Below are positions 45,825 to 55,717 of a stretch of DNA of 64,000 nt, piece by piece (position 1 is the first letter of the stretch; each line of letters opens with the position of its first letter). The position numbers were made by a program, and so were the translations under genes. The notes under the pieces are model-generated. The model saw nothing but the letters and a program-made list of their open reading frames with translations, had not been told where the DNA came from and ran no database searches. The stretch is taken from contig NZ_CP087203.1 in the NCBI RefSeq assembly GCF_026016325.1, positions 3,534,001 through 3,598,000 of the forward strand, in the 5' to 3' direction. Source of the stretch: Pseudomonas sp. B21-056. GTDB lineage: Bacteria; Pseudomonadota; Gammaproteobacteria; Pseudomonadales; Pseudomonadaceae.

Positions 45825-47279
45825 TCACCAACACGCATTCACCGCCGGCACCCGCCCCCGCCACGGCTGGGCCCGCTCCAGTTGCGCGGCCAGGGCCAGC
45901 AACGTGCCCTCCTCGCCAAAGCGTCCGGCAAAATGCGCCCCCATCGGCAGGCCCCGGGTGCTCCAGGACAACGGCACCGACATCGCCGGCTGACCACTGG
46001 CATTGAACAACGCCGTGAACGGCGAGTAGCTGTGGTACCGCTCAAGCAACTGGTCGAGGCTCATGCACACATCCTGGATGTCCAACTCGCCAATCGGTGC
46101 CGGCTCACGGGTCAGGACCGGGGTGAGGATCAGGTCGTAATCCTGCATGAACAACGCCAGTTGCCGGCCCAGGGCATGTATCCACTCCACGGCGGCCGCG
46201 TACTGGGCACCGCTGACGTTGCCCTTGTCCCGCAGGATGATCCGGGTGCGCACTTCCAGTTCTTCGGCCTGGACCGCGAAGCCGCGCATCTGGCCCAGCA
46301 GATCGACGTAGTGGCGAGTGCTTGCACCGATGATGGTGAACACCTGGTCGAGAAATTCCGGCAACACCACCGGCAGGCTCACCGGCTCGACACGATGCCC
46401 CAGGGATTCGCACAACCGTGCCGCCTCGCCCACCGCTCGCACGCTTTCCGGCGACGTCGGCCAGGGGCCGAGCTGCTCGACCAGGGCGATGCGCAGCGGC
46501 TTCGGATCGCGCTGCACTGCCGTCACGTAAGGCAACGCCTGCACCGGTGCTGCATAGGGCGCGCCGAGGTCCATCCCGACGGTAGCATCCAACAACGCCG
46601 CGCTGTCACGCACCGACAAGGTGATTGCATGGGGCGTGCCCATCCCCGCCCAGCCTTCACCCACGATCGGCCCCGACGGCAACAGGCCACGGCTGGGCTT
46701 GAGGCCGAATACGCCGCAGCAGGACGCCGGCACTCGCAATGAACCGCCACCATCGTTGCCATGGGCGAATGGCACCACCCGGGCCGCCACCAACGCCGCC
46801 GCGCCGCCGCTGGAGCCACCGGCACTGAAATCGGTGTTCCACGGGTTGCGCGTGGCGCCGAAACGCGTGGATTCGGTGGAGTACGACGTGCCGAACTCCG
46901 GCGACGTGCTGGTGCCCATCAACTGGCAGCCTGCCCGCCGCAGACGCGTCACGACTTCCGCCTCGAAATCCGCTCGAGCGGGACCCAGGGAGCGGGAGCC
47001 GTTGGTCATCGCCGCACCGTTGACCGGTGAAAACAGGTCCTTGATCAACGTTGGTACGCCGGCCAACGGACCCTGCCCCATTTGCGGTGTCTGCGCCGCT
47101 TGCCGTGCCGAGTCGTACAAGCGCTCGGCCACGGCATTGAGTTGTGGCTCGACCCGTTCCAGGCGCTCGATGGCGACCTCGAGCAATTCATCGGGCCGAA
47201 CCTCGCCACGCCGGACCCACTCGGCCAGCCCCATGGCGTCTTCGCGATCCATCAACTGGTGGATGTCTTGCATACTCAT
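45825..47279 (-). CDS. Amidase-signature-family amidase
   Basis: 484 aa. The Ser-cisSer-Lys triad is visible: Lys in PTLIKDLF (about 80), a Ser in the SAGGSSGGAAALVAA glycine-rich loop (about 155) and the downstream nucleophile in NDGGGSLRVPA (about 179). It hydrolyses an amide to an acid and ammonia; the substrate is unknown. Last gene of a porin/MFS/amidase operon. Two in-frame ATGs lie 6 bp apart at the start; I list the longer form. Confidence 0.88.
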   Translation of the reverse strand: MSMQDIHQLMDREDAMGLAEWVRRGEVRPDELLEVAIERLERVEPQLNAVAERLYDSARQAAQTPQMGQGPLAGVPTLIKDLFSPVNGAAMTNGSRSLGPARADFEAEVVTRLRRAGCQLMGTSTSPEFGTSYSTESTRFGATRNPWNTDFSAGGSSGGAAALVAARVVPFAHGNDGGGSLRVPASCCGVFGLKPSRGLLPSGPIVGEGWAGMGTPHAITLSVRDSAALLDATVGMDLGAPYAAPVQALPYVTAVQRDPKPLRIALVEQLGPWPTSPESVRAVGEAARLCESLGHRVEPVSLPVVLPEFLDQVFTIIGASTRHYVDLLGQMRGFAVQAEELEVRTRIILRDKGNVSGAQYAAAVEWIHALGRQLALFMQDYDLILTPVLTREPAPIGELDIQDVCMSLDQLLERYHSYSPFTALFNASGQPAMSVPLSWSTRGLPMGAHFAGRFGEEGTLLALAAQLERAQPWRGRVPAVNACW

Positions 47280-47291
47280 GCTTCAGATTCC

Positions 47292-48566
47292 TTATTCATG
47301 ACGATTGGCGTGAGCCGGACGCGTTGAATCGACAGCGTTCGCGTGGACGTGGCCTCGGGTGCGCAGACCGGCAATCACCCAGAGCAATGCCGCGGCAAGG
47401 CCGGCGAAGGCCATCCATTGAATGGCGTGGCGCAGGTCCCCGGCGAAGGCAATCACAGAGGCCACCACCAGCGGGCTGACGAACTGGCCGATGTAGAGAA
47501 ACGAGGTGAATCCGCCCAATCCCCGGCCACGGGTGCTGGCGGTCAGGGCATTCATCACCGGCGCCATCACATTCGGCACCAGCAACCCGGAGCCCAGGCC
47601 CTGGATGAAGACCGCCACCAGCACCGCGTTGTAGCTCTGCCCCCGCATCAGCAGCCATAGACCCAGGCCTATCAGGCCCAGCAACAAGGCGTTGCAGCCG
47701 GCGACACCCAAGCGGCGCCGCAACAACGGCCACATCAGCGAACCACCCAGGGTCGCCAGCAGGCTCAAGCCCGCCGCCAGGCCGATCATCGTGCTCGACG
47801 TGATGCCGAGGCTGACCAGCAACATCGGCGCCTGGACCGGCACGACGAACGTCAGGACCATGCCACCCAGGATCATCAGGTAGCCGACCACCAACTGCCG
47901 CACCGCGACCCGGGTCGGCCCGGTCTCATCGACCGGCTGCTGAACCACTTGGCGCCTCGCCAGCGGCGGTTCCCACAGCACCTTCACCATCGCCGGTACC
48001 AGCAGCAACGGCAGGAGATAGAGCAAGAACGGTGAACGCCACGAGTGCTCCCCGAGCGCCCCGCCCACGACGAAGAACAGCGCGCCTACCAGGCCGATGG
48101 TCACCACCTGCCGGTTGACGTAGCGCAAGCGCTCCTCGCCGTGCCAATAGTCGGCGATCAGGGTGGCGCAGCAAGTCATGACCGCCGCTTCGGTGCAGCC
48201 GAACAGCAGCCTTGTGCCGACAATCGCAGGCAGGCTGTCGAGCAGCGCCGGCAACGCACCGAGCAAGGCATAGAGCAAAGTGGCAAGCACCAGCAGCGCT
48301 TTGCGCCCAACGCGATCGGCCAGCCAACCGGCCAGGGGCGCGCACAGGGCAATCGCCAGGGCCGGCCCGGTGACCGCCAGCGGCACGAGCAGATCGGCAC
48401 GCGGTTCGACGGGGCCGAATTCGGCGCCCAACCGAGGCAGGATCGGCGCAACCATGACCGAGCCCATGATGGTCAGGCTGCTGCCCAGCATCAGCACCAG
48501 GCCCTCACGCCGACCGGCCTGGCGCGACGGGGTCGCGGCCGTTGAAACGGAACTTGATTGGTTCAT
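47292..48566 (-). CDS. MFS transporter of the amidase operon
   Basis: 424-aa MFS protein, twelve helices, motif-A loop GWLADRVGRKALL. It follows the porin gene by 11 bp and precedes the amidase gene by 12 bp, so it probably imports the amide that the amidase cleaves. Export of the product is possible. AAGGGG lies 8 bases before the ATG. Confidence 0.87.
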   Translation of the reverse strand: MNQSSSVSTAATPSRQAGRREGLVLMLGSSLTIMGSVMVAPILPRLGAEFGPVEPRADLLVPLAVTGPALAIALCAPLAGWLADRVGRKALLVLATLLYALLGALPALLDSLPAIVGTRLLFGCTEAAVMTCCATLIADYWHGEERLRYVNRQVVTIGLVGALFFVVGGALGEHSWRSPFLLYLLPLLLVPAMVKVLWEPPLARRQVVQQPVDETGPTRVAVRQLVVGYLMILGGMVLTFVVPVQAPMLLVSLGITSSTMIGLAAGLSLLATLGGSLMWPLLRRRLGVAGCNALLLGLIGLGLWLLMRGQSYNAVLVAVFIQGLGSGLLVPNVMAPVMNALTASTRGRGLGGFTSFLYIGQFVSPLVVASVIAFAGDLRHAIQWMAFAGLAAALLWVIAGLRTRGHVHANAVDSTRPAHANRHE

Positions 48567-48577
48567 GGCGAGCCCCT

Positions 48578-49510
48578 TCAGAAACTTTGAGAGATACGCA
48601 ATGCCGCGGTGTAGCCCTCGGCACGGTTACGCGCGTCGAACTCCTTGTAGACGTGCAGCCAGACCGGTGGAATGCCGGGCTTGAAGTAACTCACCGCCGG
48701 CCCGACAGCCATCACCCGGGCGCGATTGCCGCTCTCCAGTCCCGGCGCATCGTCATCGGTGAACTGGCGGTAGTAGTAGCCGCCCACCCCCATGGTCCAG
48801 GGCCCGACGTGCTGGCCCACGGCGAACTCGTGGCGGTACTCGACGCCGCTCTTGTAGTCGGTGGCGTTGTTGCGGGTATTCACGTCGACTTCAAAGCTTG
48901 AGGACACCTCAAAGCCGCTGTCGGACAGGTAGGTGGCGTTGACGATCGGCGAGAACGTCCAGTGGTTGAGCCCTGGAGAAATCAGGCGATTCTTGTCGTA
49001 GTCGCCGGTGGGTGCCTGGATCTGGAACTGGGTGTTGACGAACAGATTCGGCGACAGGGTCCATTGCAGGATCAGCGGCAGGAACTGGACGTCCGCCAGA
49101 CGAAACGGATCGGCCTCAAGGTCCAGCGGGCCGATGGGTGTCTGCACCTGCACCGAGGCGTCCATCTTGAAGAATGGCACCACGGTGCCGAAGCCATACT
49201 TGGCGCCCAGCACGGTGTAATCGGTCATGCGCATGTAGGCGACGCCGATGGACAGCACGTCCAGGGAGAAGTTGTTGTCCTGGGAGTTACCGTGGCGATC
49301 TTTCTGCACATTGGCTGAGTAAAACGCCGTGCGCAGGCCGACGGTCCCGAAGGGCGTGGCCGGCGGCATCATGCCCGCACCGAAGTCATAGACCCCGACC
49401 GCCGTGGTCGGTGCGCCATTTTCGGTGCCATGGGCGCCGGCGCAGAGGCCGAGCATCCCCAGGGTCAACCACGTAAAGCGCAAGACGTTTGTTTTCTTAT
49501 TCTGATTCAT
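48578..49510 (-). CDS. Outer-membrane porin-like protein (phenol MetA/SphA type)
   Basis: 310 aa. A signal peptide (1 to about 28, ending CAGAHG) precedes a predicted beta-barrel with alternating aromatic strands and a C-terminal Phe (RISQSF). It resembles the MetA-pathway/SphA family, whose members carry hydrophobic or aromatic substrates across the outer membrane. It is the first gene of the operon and has AAGGGG before the ATG at 49510. A XylS-like site lies 58 bp upstream. Confidence 0.82.
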   Translation of the reverse strand: MNQNKKTNVLRFTWLTLGMLGLCAGAHGTENGAPTTAVGVYDFGAGMMPPATPFGTVGLRTAFYSANVQKDRHGNSQDNNFSLDVLSIGVAYMRMTDYTVLGAKYGFGTVVPFFKMDASVQVQTPIGPLDLEADPFRLADVQFLPLILQWTLSPNLFVNTQFQIQAPTGDYDKNRLISPGLNHWTFSPIVNATYLSDSGFEVSSSFEVDVNTRNNATDYKSGVEYRHEFAVGQHVGPWTMGVGGYYYRQFTDDDAPGLESGNRARVMAVGPAVSYFKPGIPPVWLHVYKEFDARNRAEGYTAALRISQSF

Positions 49511-49567
49511 CGAATGCCCCTTCCGACCGTATGGTGGTGGGGTCATCCTAGGGAGCCGGTGCCGTCA

Positions 49568-49588
49568 GCCGTTATCCGTTTTCAGCAC
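49568..49588. promoter_or_regulatory. XylS-like AraC half-site before the porin operon
   Basis: On the porin strand it reads GTGCTGAAAACGGATAACGGC. This fits the XylS-type half-site TGCA-N6-GGNTA at all but one position and matches the second site at 50623 over 16 of 17 bases (TTATCCGTTTTCRGCAC on the other strand). It overlaps the last codons of the AraC gene. Confidence 0.5.
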
Positions 49589-50538
49589 AGATGCGTGCGA
49601 CGCAGGGTTTGCGAAGGTGTTTCGCCGAACAGCACCCGATAGTCGCTGGAAAACCGGCTCAGGTGCCAGAAACCCCAGCGCGCCGCCACCTCCTGCACCC
49701 CTTGGACCTGATCGCCGCTGCGCAGTTCACGGCGCACGGCATTGAGACGCAACGCCCGTAAATAGGCCACGGGGTTGATGCCCAGGGTTTCCTGGAAGCA
49801 ATACTGCAATTTGCGCCGGCTGGCGCCGATGTGGTTACACAGGTCAAGGATCGACAGCGGCTCGTCGACGTGGGCCAGCGCGTACTCCCGGGCCCGGTCG
49901 ACCATGCGTTTGCGCGCCGTGGGGCTGAGGGGCGGCGCCTCATCCGGAGCCACCAGTTCCAGCAGGTGGAGCATCACCGTATCCCGCAGGCCACGGCGGA
50001 TCGACTCGTACCCCAGCAGTGAGTTCCGCCTCTGGTCGCTTTCCAACTCAGCGAACAATGTCGCCAACTCAGCCGGCAGTGTCGAGTCGCCGAGGCGGTA
50101 ACACTTGGGAAGATCGGTAATTCGAAAACGACTGCCCTGGCGTTCCAACACATGGGCCAGCGCCTGCTCGTCGATGGCGACACCCAGCACATCAAGATGC
50201 TGGGGCGTACGCAGTTCAGGCAAATTGTGCCCACGGGCCACCAGCAAGCTGGGTTCGAGGATCGGATGCCCGCAGCAAACGACCGGACCGTCCGCCACCA
50301 GTGGCATGCTGAAGGTGATTGCCCCTTCCCAGGCCGTCCCGCGCTTGGTCATGGCCTGATTAGAGCGGTCGCGCACCAATTGCATCCAGTCGGAACGGAA
50401 CTCGATCAACTCGCCTTCGAAGCGTCCGGGGGTCAACTGGTCGTAACTGACCTGCCAACCGCCCATGTTGCGGGCATGCTCGTCGATGTCGCCGGTACGG
50501 AACCGATTGACCGGTGCCGCGATGCTGTTGTTATTCAT
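49582..50538 (-). CDS. AraC-family regulator (XylS-like)
   Basis: 318 aa. An N-terminal cupin-like AraC-binding domain (about 1-200) precedes a double helix-turn-helix (about 215-318, with EPLSILDLCNHIGASRRKLQYCFQE and WGFWHLSRFSSDYRVLFGE). The motif CFQETLGINPVAYLRALRLN is typical of the XylS/AraC catabolic branch. It probably activates the porin/MFS/amidase operon just downstream. Start chosen at MNNNSIAAP, with GAAGG upstream; ATGs at 50553 and 50577 are alternatives. Confidence 0.85.
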   Translation of the reverse strand: MNNNSIAAPVNRFRTGDIDEHARNMGGWQVSYDQLTPGRFEGELIEFRSDWMQLVRDRSNQAMTKRGTAWEGAITFSMPLVADGPVVCCGHPILEPSLLVARGHNLPELRTPQHLDVLGVAIDEQALAHVLERQGSRFRITDLPKCYRLGDSTLPAELATLFAELESDQRRNSLLGYESIRRGLRDTVMLHLLELVAPDEAPPLSPTARKRMVDRAREYALAHVDEPLSILDLCNHIGASRRKLQYCFQETLGINPVAYLRALRLNAVRRELRSGDQVQGVQEVAARWGFWHLSRFSSDYRVLFGETPSQTLRRTHLC

Positions 50539-50622
50539 TGACCCGACCTTCATCGATTTCCTCGGCTTATGAACCAAAGATCAGGCAAGTTCCATTCCGC
50601 CTCCCAGGCAAACCGGACAATT

Positions 50623-50644
50623 GTGCCGAAAACGGATAATCGGC
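50623..50644. promoter_or_regulatory. XylS-like AraC half-site between the AraC gene and the membrane-protein gene
   Basis: Plus strand reads GTGCCGAAAACGGATAATCGG: TGCC, six bases, GGATA. It differs in one base from the shared 17-base part of the site at 49568. It lies 85 bp from the AraC start and about 130 bp from the divergent gene at 50775. Confidence 0.5.
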
Positions 50645-50774
50645 CGGGAATGGATCCCTCCTGCTGAGCAACTCCGGATGCAAGACAGCGCCGGGTTGTG
50701 ACGAGGCTTTGGGATTGCGCGGATATCTGTGATTGTGTTGATCACGGCGACGTCCCAACGATGACTTCAGGAAG

Positions 50775-51731
50775 ATGATTTCGTCCATGAGCAATGATCC
50801 CTACACACAGTTCAAGCGTTTCCAGACCCCTGACCCAGCCATCGGCCCGCGGGAACAGGCGCCAATGCTCGCCCAGGAGCTGGCCTGGGCCCGGGTCTAT
50901 GCGGCCCATCACCGTTTCGACTGGCTCGTGGTGCTGATGGCGCCGCTGTGCTTCGGCCCCCTGCTGCCGCCCATCGCATTACTCCTGGGGGTGTTGCTCT
51001 ATCGAACGCTGTTCGTCCCCGGCCCGGACCTGGACCTCATCATCGGTGAGTCCCTTGGCTGGCTGGTGGTTCCGATGCTGCTTTCCACGACGGCCTGGGC
51101 GCTGTGCAATTTCCTGCGGGACAAACACGACCCGACCATACGCTACTGGCAGTCCCTGCCGGACCAAGGACGGATCGAGCTTGAGCGCCATACCCTGGTC
51201 TCAGGTTTCTGCCTGTGGTCCAACGACTATGACCCGGACTGCAACACCCTCATGCTCTGGGTCAACGATAAAATCGAGCACGTGCAAGACAGCGGTGTAG
51301 CGCAGTGGATCCTGGCCAAGACCGAGGCGGGGCACTGGCTGGTGCTCAAGGAGCAGTTCCCGGGCAACTTCACTTATGATCGGATTGGGCAAACGCCTGC
51401 GCCGGGCAAGCTGCTTCAACCACGCGAGCAGCTGGCGATTGCCTTTGCCCCCGGCACCAACCTGCCACTGGGCCGGCGTTTCGACGGCGCACCGATTCCC
51501 TTGATCGACACGTCGTACTGGTTGTCTGGCGATGAACTCAAGCGCCTTGCCGAGGCCGCCCATCACTGGACCTTTTTCCCTCCGGAGCGCTACGCCGTGA
51601 TCAACGAGCAGGATGCCGGATGGGTACAGCGGCTGGTGACGAAGGCGCAAGCCCACGTCGACCCCGAGGGATACGCTCCGAAAGGGGATCAGCCAGCCCG
51701 CAACGCTCAAGCGACCTTCCTCGACTCTTGA
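50775..51731 (+). CDS. Membrane protein with two helices, unknown
   Basis: 318 aa. Two adjacent hydrophobic helices (about 55-105: WLVVLMAPLCFGPLLPPIALLLGVLL and a later LVVPMLLSTTAWAL) sit between charged cytoplasmic parts; the C-terminal 200 residues look soluble. I recognise no family. The site AGGA is only 2 bases from this ATG; the ATG at 50787 is an alternative. Its 3' end overlaps the convergent LysR gene by 25 bp. Confidence 0.7.
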   Translation: MISSMSNDPYTQFKRFQTPDPAIGPREQAPMLAQELAWARVYAAHHRFDWLVVLMAPLCFGPLLPPIALLLGVLLYRTLFVPGPDLDLIIGESLGWLVVPMLLSTTAWALCNFLRDKHDPTIRYWQSLPDQGRIELERHTLVSGFCLWSNDYDPDCNTLMLWVNDKIEHVQDSGVAQWILAKTEAGHWLVLKEQFPGNFTYDRIGQTPAPGKLLQPREQLAIAFAPGTNLPLGRRFDGAPIPLIDTSYWLSGDELKRLAEAAHHWTFFPPERYAVINEQDAGWVQRLVTKAQAHVDPEGYAPKGDQPARNAQATFLDS

Positions 51732-52645
51732 TGCTCGGCGTGCTCAACCACGAACGCGCTGCAACGGGAGCGTAGCCAGCACTCTCCCGGATCATTGTGA
51801 GAAGCACCGCCCCAGACCATCGACAACGCGTGCTCAGGCAGGCGGATCGGTGCCGGTTCGGCCCTCAGGCCAGTGCCCATCGCCATTGCCTGGGCCACAT
51901 AGTCCGGCACGATGGCGATCATGTCGCTGTGGGCCAGCAACACGGGCAAGGCGCTGAACTGTGGCACGGTCAGCACCACCCGGCGTTGGCGCCCGATCAG
52001 GTTCAAGGCGCGATCCGAGTCGTCGATGACATTGCCCATGGACGACACCACCGCGTGGGGCCGACAGCAGAACTCGTCCAGGCTCAGTTCGCCGGGCTGC
52101 GAATCGGCCCGCAGCAGCATCGGTCGAATCTGGCGCAAGTCCTTGCGCCGGGCGTTGGCCGGCAACTCCAGGGTATGGCTGATGCCGAGGGTGATTTCCC
52201 CGCTGATCAGCAACTGGGACATTTGCCATTGATCAGCCCGGCGCACCACCAAAGTCGTGCCCGGTGCCTCGACCCGCAGGCGGCGCAACAGGTCCGGCAG
52301 CAACGCGTATTCAACGTCATCGGACAGTCCGATATGAAAGGTCGCCTCACTGGTGCTCGGATCGAACGCCTGGCAGCGGCTCAGGGCAGCGGCGATGCCA
52401 TCCAGCGCCGGGCTCAGGTTGGAAAATATCTCATGGGCCCGCGATGTCGGCTCCATCAAGCGGCCCGAACGGATGAACAAGGGGTCATCGAACATCAGTC
52501 GCAAGCGCGCCAGTGCACTGCTGATTGTCGGTTGACCGAGAAACAGCTTGTCACCGACACGACTGACATTTCGCTCATGCATCAGGGTTTCGAAGACAAC
52601 CAGCAGATTGATGTCAGCACGACGCAGGTCATTTCTGTTCATCAT
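51707..52645 (-). CDS. LysR-family regulator (NodD/LeuO-like)
   Basis: 312 aa. The helix-turn-helix region (DINLLVVFETLMHERNVSRVGDKLFLGQPTISSALARLR) and FDDPLFIRSGRLMEPT following it are typical of the NodD/LeuO/SyrM branch. The effector domain starts near residue 95. Target unknown. It overlaps the convergent membrane-protein gene by 25 bp at its end. Confidence 0.85.
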   Translation of the reverse strand: MMNRNDLRRADINLLVVFETLMHERNVSRVGDKLFLGQPTISSALARLRLMFDDPLFIRSGRLMEPTSRAHEIFSNLSPALDGIAAALSRCQAFDPSTSEATFHIGLSDDVEYALLPDLLRRLRVEAPGTTLVVRRADQWQMSQLLISGEITLGISHTLELPANARRKDLRQIRPMLLRADSQPGELSLDEFCCRPHAVVSSMGNVIDDSDRALNLIGRQRRVVLTVPQFSALPVLLAHSDMIAIVPDYVAQAMAMGTGLRAEPAPIRLPEHALSMVWGGASHNDPGECWLRSRCSAFVVEHAEHQESRKVA

Positions 52646-52892
52646 AGTAGCCGTCCCAGGCGCCAGGCCATTGAGTCAGAGTGGACAGAATCGTCGCCGG
52701 CCCTTTCATCGAGACGCACCGGCGACGGTATGCCGGCAGGTTAAGCCCGCAGCCGCCCGCTGTCTGTTGTACCTAGGGACTATCCATTCAACCTTTAGGC
52801 AAGCTCACCGATACTTCGGTATGCAGCGCTTCAGGGCCGTGGCAGAATTTCAGGGTTTATGTCCTATCTGCATGATTTGCTTCGGAAACCCA

Positions 52893-53543
52893 ATGACGCC
52901 AACCCACTCCACCTGCCAGGCCATCAACGACGAGCCGCTCGTCTATATCGTCGACGACGATCAACCGCTGCGCGAAGCCCTCGGCAGCCTGTTGCGTTCC
53001 ATTGGCCTACAGGTCGCCTTGTTCGGCTCGGTGGCGGAGTTCATGCAACACCCTCGTCCCGACCAGCCCAGTTGCCTGGTGCTGGATGTACGACTGCGGG
53101 GTACCAGCGGCCTGGACTTCCAGGAGCAACTGGCAACGGCCAATATCAACCTGCCGATCGTGTTCATGACCGGCTATGGCGATATCGCCATGACGGTAAA
53201 GGCCATGAAAGCCGGGGCGGTGGACTTCCTGAGCAAACCGTTCCGGGAGCAGGACCTGATCGATGCGGTGTCCACCGCTCTCCAGCGCGACCGGCTGCGC
53301 CGCGAGTCCGACCGTAGCCGTCAGGAGCTCCAGGACTGCTACGCCACCTTGACGGCCCGGGAACAACAGGTGATGGCCCTGGCCGTATCGGGCTTGATGA
53401 ACAAACAGATCGCCGGGGAAATCGGCCTGAGTGAAATCACGGTCAAGATTCACCGAGGCCAGGCCATGCGCAAGATGTGCGCGCGCTCGTTCGCCGATCT
53501 GGTGCGCATGGCCCAGGCGCTGGAGATGCACCGCGCCGGTTGA
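52893..53543 (+). CDS. FixJ/NarL-type response regulator
   Basis: 216 aa. A receiver domain (about 12-130: YIVDDDQPLREALGSLLRS, phospho-Asp in CLVLDVRL, Thr in VFMTGYG, Lys in FLSKPF) precedes a LuxR helix-turn-helix (about 150-205: LTAREQQVMALAVSGLMNKQIAGEIGLSEITVKIHRG). No kinase gene is next to it. An ATG 21 bases earlier in frame is possible. It is followed by a single-domain receiver gene. Confidence 0.87.
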   Translation: MTPTHSTCQAINDEPLVYIVDDDQPLREALGSLLRSIGLQVALFGSVAEFMQHPRPDQPSCLVLDVRLRGTSGLDFQEQLATANINLPIVFMTGYGDIAMTVKAMKAGAVDFLSKPFREQDLIDAVSTALQRDRLRRESDRSRQELQDCYATLTAREQQVMALAVSGLMNKQIAGEIGLSEITVKIHRGQAMRKMCARSFADLVRMAQALEMHRAG

Positions 53544-53643
53544 AGGTTCATACCCAGGTATAACTTGGCGGGGTGACAGGACAAGGTATCTTGCAGGGAA
53601 GACGGGGCCTTTATGGCGACCTGACATCACCTTCGGTACCTAA

Positions 53644-54021
53644 ATGTCCAATACCGCAATTATTTCAGTGGTCGATGATGATGAGTCCGTTCGAGTCGCA
53701 TTGGATGGTCTCTTACGCTCCAGCGGCTATACCGTTCGAACCTATGCCAACGCGTTGGACTTCCTGGCCTCCAGCGGCCCCGAACAGACCGCCTGCCTGA
53801 TCTCGGATATCAGGATGCCCGGCATGAGCGGCATCCAGATGTATAACGAACTGGCCACCCAAGGCATTCACATCCCGGTCATTTTCATCACCGGCCATTG
53901 CGCCCCGATGCCCCGCGTCAAGGCTGGCGCAGCAGAGCCGGTGGCGTTCTTCCCCAAGCCGTTTCGCTGCGCGGAACTGATCGCCAGCATCGAGTCGGTG
54001 CTCAATCGCCCGGTTGACTGA
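53644..54021 (+). CDS. Single-domain response regulator (receiver only)
   Basis: 125 aa, a bare receiver domain: SVVDDDESVRVALDGLLRS, phospho-Asp in CLISDIRMPG, Thr in IFITGHC, Lys in FFPKPFR. No output domain, so it may be a phosphate relay or a CheY-like switch. It lies 100 bp after the FixJ-type regulator. The IS element starts 19 bp past its stop. Confidence 0.85.
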   Translation: MSNTAIISVVDDDESVRVALDGLLRSSGYTVRTYANALDFLASSGPEQTACLISDIRMPGMSGIQMYNELATQGIHIPVIFITGHCAPMPRVKAGAAEPVAFFPKPFRCAELIASIESVLNRPVD

Positions 54022-54081
54022 ATCCACCCATCCTGAAAAGTGAGGTGGTCAACTTTTTCCGGACACCTCAATCGGTGTTTT

Positions 54082-55289
<1,208 letters not shown>

Positions 55290-55329
55290 TCAGTGGGTCA
55301 GTTTGCATCGATGCTGGATGCGCCGCCGT

Positions 55330-55353
55330 CATCGCGAGCAGGCTCGCTCCCAC
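55330..55353. repeat. Orphan REP arm beside the IS
   Basis: One inverted REP arm. The 35 bases before it match the spacer of the intact doublet at 55399, so this is the right half of a doublet cut by the IS. Confidence 0.85.
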
Positions 55354-55398
55354 AAGTACGGCGTCGTGCACAAACACTGCGTCAAGCGTGACCCCCCT

Positions 55399-55486
55399 GT
55401 GGGAGCGAGCTTGCTCGCGATTTCGGTGGGTCAGTTTGCATCGGTGCTGGATGTGCCGCCGTCATCGCGAGCAGGCTCGCTCCCAC
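55399..55486. repeat. REP doublet
   Basis: Intact doublet whose spacer (GGTGGGTCAGTTTGCATCGG...) is nearly the same as the sequence next to the IS right end. With the orphan arm it fills most of the gap up to 55500; 55500-55717 holds the promoter region of the next gene. Confidence 0.9.
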
Positions 55487-55717
55487 AAGGGATGCGGTGC
55501 ATCCGTGGCTCTAACACCTTCGTATAGATCCTTCATACCCAGACATGTCCCCGCTGACCTTATGTAGAAGTGTCGGACGCCGAGCCGACGCATACCATTT
55601 CCTACAGCGAACCGAAGCTGAATGCATGAAGCCACGCACTTTCGGGTACTTCGCGACACGGTCACGCTGAAACAGCTGAACAATTCAACGTATCGATTTT
55701 GTCTTCGGGAGCACATC

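Noticed and set aside
55293..55486. Repeated REP arms and spacers as a CRISPR array
   Set aside because: The arms are inverted REP elements with few, similar spacers, and no cas genes are near.
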